Below, in pieces: positions 5,801 to 7,467 of a stretch of DNA of 7,467 nt (positions are counted from its first letter, which is position 1; each line of letters starts with the position of its first letter). The notes beneath the pieces were generated by a model. That model was not told where the DNA came from. It was given only the letters and a program-made list of their open reading frames with translations, and made no database searches. Origin of the DNA: Actinomycetes bacterium (GTDB lineage Bacteria; Actinomycetota; Thermoleophilia; Solirubrobacterales; Solirubrobacteraceae); NCBI GenBank assembly GCA_023429855.1, contig JAEZDB010000494.1, forward strand, positions 1 to 7,467. Reading direction: 5' to 3'. The position numbers were made by a program, and so were the translations under genes.

Positions 5801-7467
5801 GAGCGTGCCCCCTCCACGACGGCCGCTGCACCGGCGAACACCGGCGACGACGCGGGGTCGACCTTGGCGTCGGAGATGAGCTCCACTTCGCTGAGGCCGT
5901 CGGCGACCCGGACCAGACCGAGCTCGTCGAGCACGCGGATCGCGCGGCCGAGCGCGCCTGGGGCGCTGCCTTCAGGGATGAGCGGGAGCAGCGCGAGCGC
6001 CGGCAGGGGCCCTCCGGCCTCGCGGAGGCCACGGAAGAGGGAGACCATGAGCGGCCTGAGCGCATACTCGCGTTCCAATACATGGACCGCATACGTTAGC
6101 TCAGCATCGCTCCAGCTCCACCAGGTGTCGACGTTGCCGTTGGCAAGCGCGGTCGCCGCGCGGGGGTCGATCGGCGGATCGATGCAGATCACCACACCGT
6201 GCTCCGGTGCAGCCTGCGCCAGCGCGGCGGCCAGCGCGCTGGGCCCGACGACGGTGCCTTTCCACCCCAGCGACTCGAGCTGGACGGCGCGGCGCGCTGG
6301 GTCGGCGGCGTACGCGATCGGCTCGCGGCCAAGCGCTGCGGCGATCCGCAAGGTGACCGCGATCGACCCGCCTCGGCCGTCGACCGTCGGCGTCGGCGCT
6401 TTGACCGGCGCGGGCGCGTCGGCTTCGTAGCCGGCCAGCAGCGCGGCAAGCGCGCCGGCGTCGATCCCGACCTTGGGCGTGGACTTCGACGGGACCCGCT
6501 GGAGCGGGTGCACCGACTGGATCACGACGCGCGCCTCGACCGTGCCGCCGTAGGTCGAACGCTCCAGCTGGACGACGAGGTCGAGCGGCGTGTTCATCGG
6601 GATCGGCGGCGAGCTGAAGGCGACGGCGCGCGACGTGGCGCCGCCCGACGAGATCACCGCGCGGCGGTGCTCGTTGCCCTGCCCCATCGGCGATTCCTCG
6701 ATCACGCGGACCGCTGGCAGCAGCAGACGGACCGACGGGTTGCCCTCGCCGGTCGGTTCGAAGGTGGCGAGCTCGTCGGCGAGTGCCAGGGTGAGGTCGC
6801 GGACCTCGGCGACCGCATCCACGACGGGTCCGGGGACCGGCGGCGCGTCGACCAGAGCCGCGGCGGCGGCCGCGTCGAAGGCGTCGGCGAAGGCAGGAAT
6901 CGCCTCAGCGCCGAGCTCGCAGCCCGCGGCTTGCGCGTGGCCCCCGAACTTCTCGAGGTGCTCCTCACAGGTGGCGAGCAGCGCGGAGAGGTCGAGGCCT
7001 CGGGCAGAACGCGCCGACCCGACCCCTCGCCCGTCGGCGACGCTGATCACGACCACGGGGCTGTCGGTCTGATCGACGATCCGCGACGCCACGATGCCGA
7101 TCACGCCGGCTGGCCAGCCGTCGCCATGGAGCACATAGCCGCTGCGCTCGCCGAGCGCGCGAACCTGGGCCTCGGCCTCGCGGCGGACCTTCAGCTCGAC
7201 CTCGCGGCGCTGCAGGTTGCAGCGCTCGAGCTCCTCGGCGATGTGCGCTGCTTCGTCGTCGGTGCGGGCCCGGACGAGCGCGAGCGCGAGGTCGGCGCGA
7301 GCCATGCGCCCCGCCGCGTTGAGCCGCGGCGACAGGCGAAACGCGATGCTTGTGCCGTCGAGCACGGCCGGATCCACCTTGGCCGATCGCAGCAGCGCCC
7401 GCAGGCCCGGGCGCCTAGTCCGAGCGAGCGCGCCAAGCCCGTCGCGCACGATCGCGCGGTTGGCGCC
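5770..7467 (-). CDS. recJ: Single-stranded-DNA-specific exonuclease RecJ, 5' partial
   Basis: RecJ degrades single-stranded DNA 5' to 3' in recombination and repair. The visible 565 residues start inside the protein (GANRAIVRDGLGAL, then RPGLRALL), so the catalytic DHH domain lies off the right edge; GTG 7449 is internal, not the start. Visible landmarks: RLSPRLNAAGRM (about 44-55), the linker helix, the DHHA1 domain with GWPAGVIGIVASR (117-129) and FGGHAQAAG (174-182), then the RecJ OB-fold (about 212-318) with EGNPSVRLLLPAVRV. A further ~240 residues follow. They include an Ala/Pro-rich linker, a weak alpha/beta region, and YALRPLMVSLFRGLREAGG...VLDELGLVRV, which looks like the winged-helix-like end of the C-terminal extension known in Firmicutes RecJ (a resemblance seen by eye). 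The gene overlaps rel by 31 bases on the same strand. Confidence 0.95.
   Translation of the reverse strand, partial: GANRAIVRDGLGALARTRRPGLRALLRSAKVDPAVLDGTSIAFRLSPRLNAAGRMARADLALALVRARTDDEAAHIAEELERCNLQRREVELKVRREAEAQVRALGERSGYVLHGDGWPAGVIGIVASRIVDQTDSPVVVISVADGRGVGSARSARGLDLSALLATCEEHLEKFGGHAQAAGCELGAEAIPAFADAFDAAAAAALVDAPPVPGPVVDAVAEVRDLTLALADELATFEPTGEGNPSVRLLLPAVRVIEESPMGQGNEHRRAVISSGGATSRAVAFSSPPIPMNTPLDLVVQLERSTYGGTVEARVVIQSVHPLQRVPSKSTPKVGIDAGALAALLAGYEADAPAPVKAPTPTVDGRGGSIAVTLRIAAALGREPIAYAADPARRAVQLESLGWKGTVVGPSALAAALAQAAPEHGVVICIDPPIDPRAATALANGNVDTWWSWSDAELTYAVHVLEREYALRPLMVSLFRGLREAGGPLPALALLPLIPEGSAPGALGRAIRVLDELGLVRVADGLSEVELISDAKVDPASSPVFAGAAAVVEGARSWSLLTPPSK
5808..5815 (-). 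promoter_or_regulatory. Strong Shine-Dalgarno site of rel, inside recJ
   Basis: On the minus strand GGAGGGGG lies seven bases before the ATG at 5800. It is the only strong Shine-Dalgarno match I found before a start in the window. It sits within the recJ coding end, fits an internal operon gene, and supports the chosen rel start over a later one. Confidence 0.8.

Noticed and set aside
3656..6430. Very long plus-strand open frame (924 codons) opposite rel and recJ
   Set aside because: It is antisense to two well-recognised genes. Its product is dominated by Leu, Val, Asp, Arg and Glu in the pattern produced by reading GC-rich codons backwards, with no recognisable domain.
7447..7449. GTG at 7449 as start of recJ
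   Set aside because: RecJ-like sequence (GANRAI) continues in frame to the window edge, and the catalytic DHH domain would be missing.

Overview
The window comes from a very GC-rich bacterial chromosome. Gene content, the actinobacterial look of the proteins, and a repeated TANNNT hexamer 6-8 bases before three start codons point to an actinobacterium. A deep-branching class such as Thermoleophilia (Solirubrobacterales relatives) is a reasonable guess, but only an inference. I count seven protein genes, two of them cut by the window edges. I see no tRNA, rRNA, CRISPR array, insertion sequence or prophage gene.

Left block, plus strand (1-1691): the C-terminal part of a diacylglycerol/lipid kinase, open past the left edge, then 49 bases, then a small membrane PAP2-type phosphatase. 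The two enzymes act in opposite directions on lipid phosphates and probably belong to the same membrane-lipid theme. A minus-strand epoxide-hydrolase-like alpha/beta hydrolase (1667-2530) converges on the phosphatase, and their coding ends overlap by 25 bases.

Middle (2531-3466): a 298-base divergent intergenic region, visibly less GC-rich than the genes. It contains outward-facing candidate promoters, a stable hairpin, a 12-bp perfect palindrome and small inverted repeats. It is followed by a plus-strand VapBC/FitAB-type toxin-antitoxin pair whose reading frames overlap by four bases. This cassette reads like an insertion beside the stringent-response gene.

Right block, minus strand (3485-7467): recJ (ssDNA exonuclease, missing its N-terminal DHH half at the right edge) followed by a full-length bifunctional rel ((p)ppGpp synthetase/hydrolase). 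The two frames overlap by 31 bases and rel has a strong Shine-Dalgarno site inside recJ, so they form a tight operon. The order recJ then rel recalls the recJ-apt-relA block of Firmicutes, but no apt lies between them here.

Nothing here is clearly a new biological system. The points most worth checking are the leaderless-promoter pattern, the DGK domain apparently fused to something left of the window together with its altered nucleotide-loop motif, the recJ-rel fusion-like junction without apt, the RecJ C-terminal extension, and the unexplained hairpin and palindromes upstream of the toxin-antitoxin pair.
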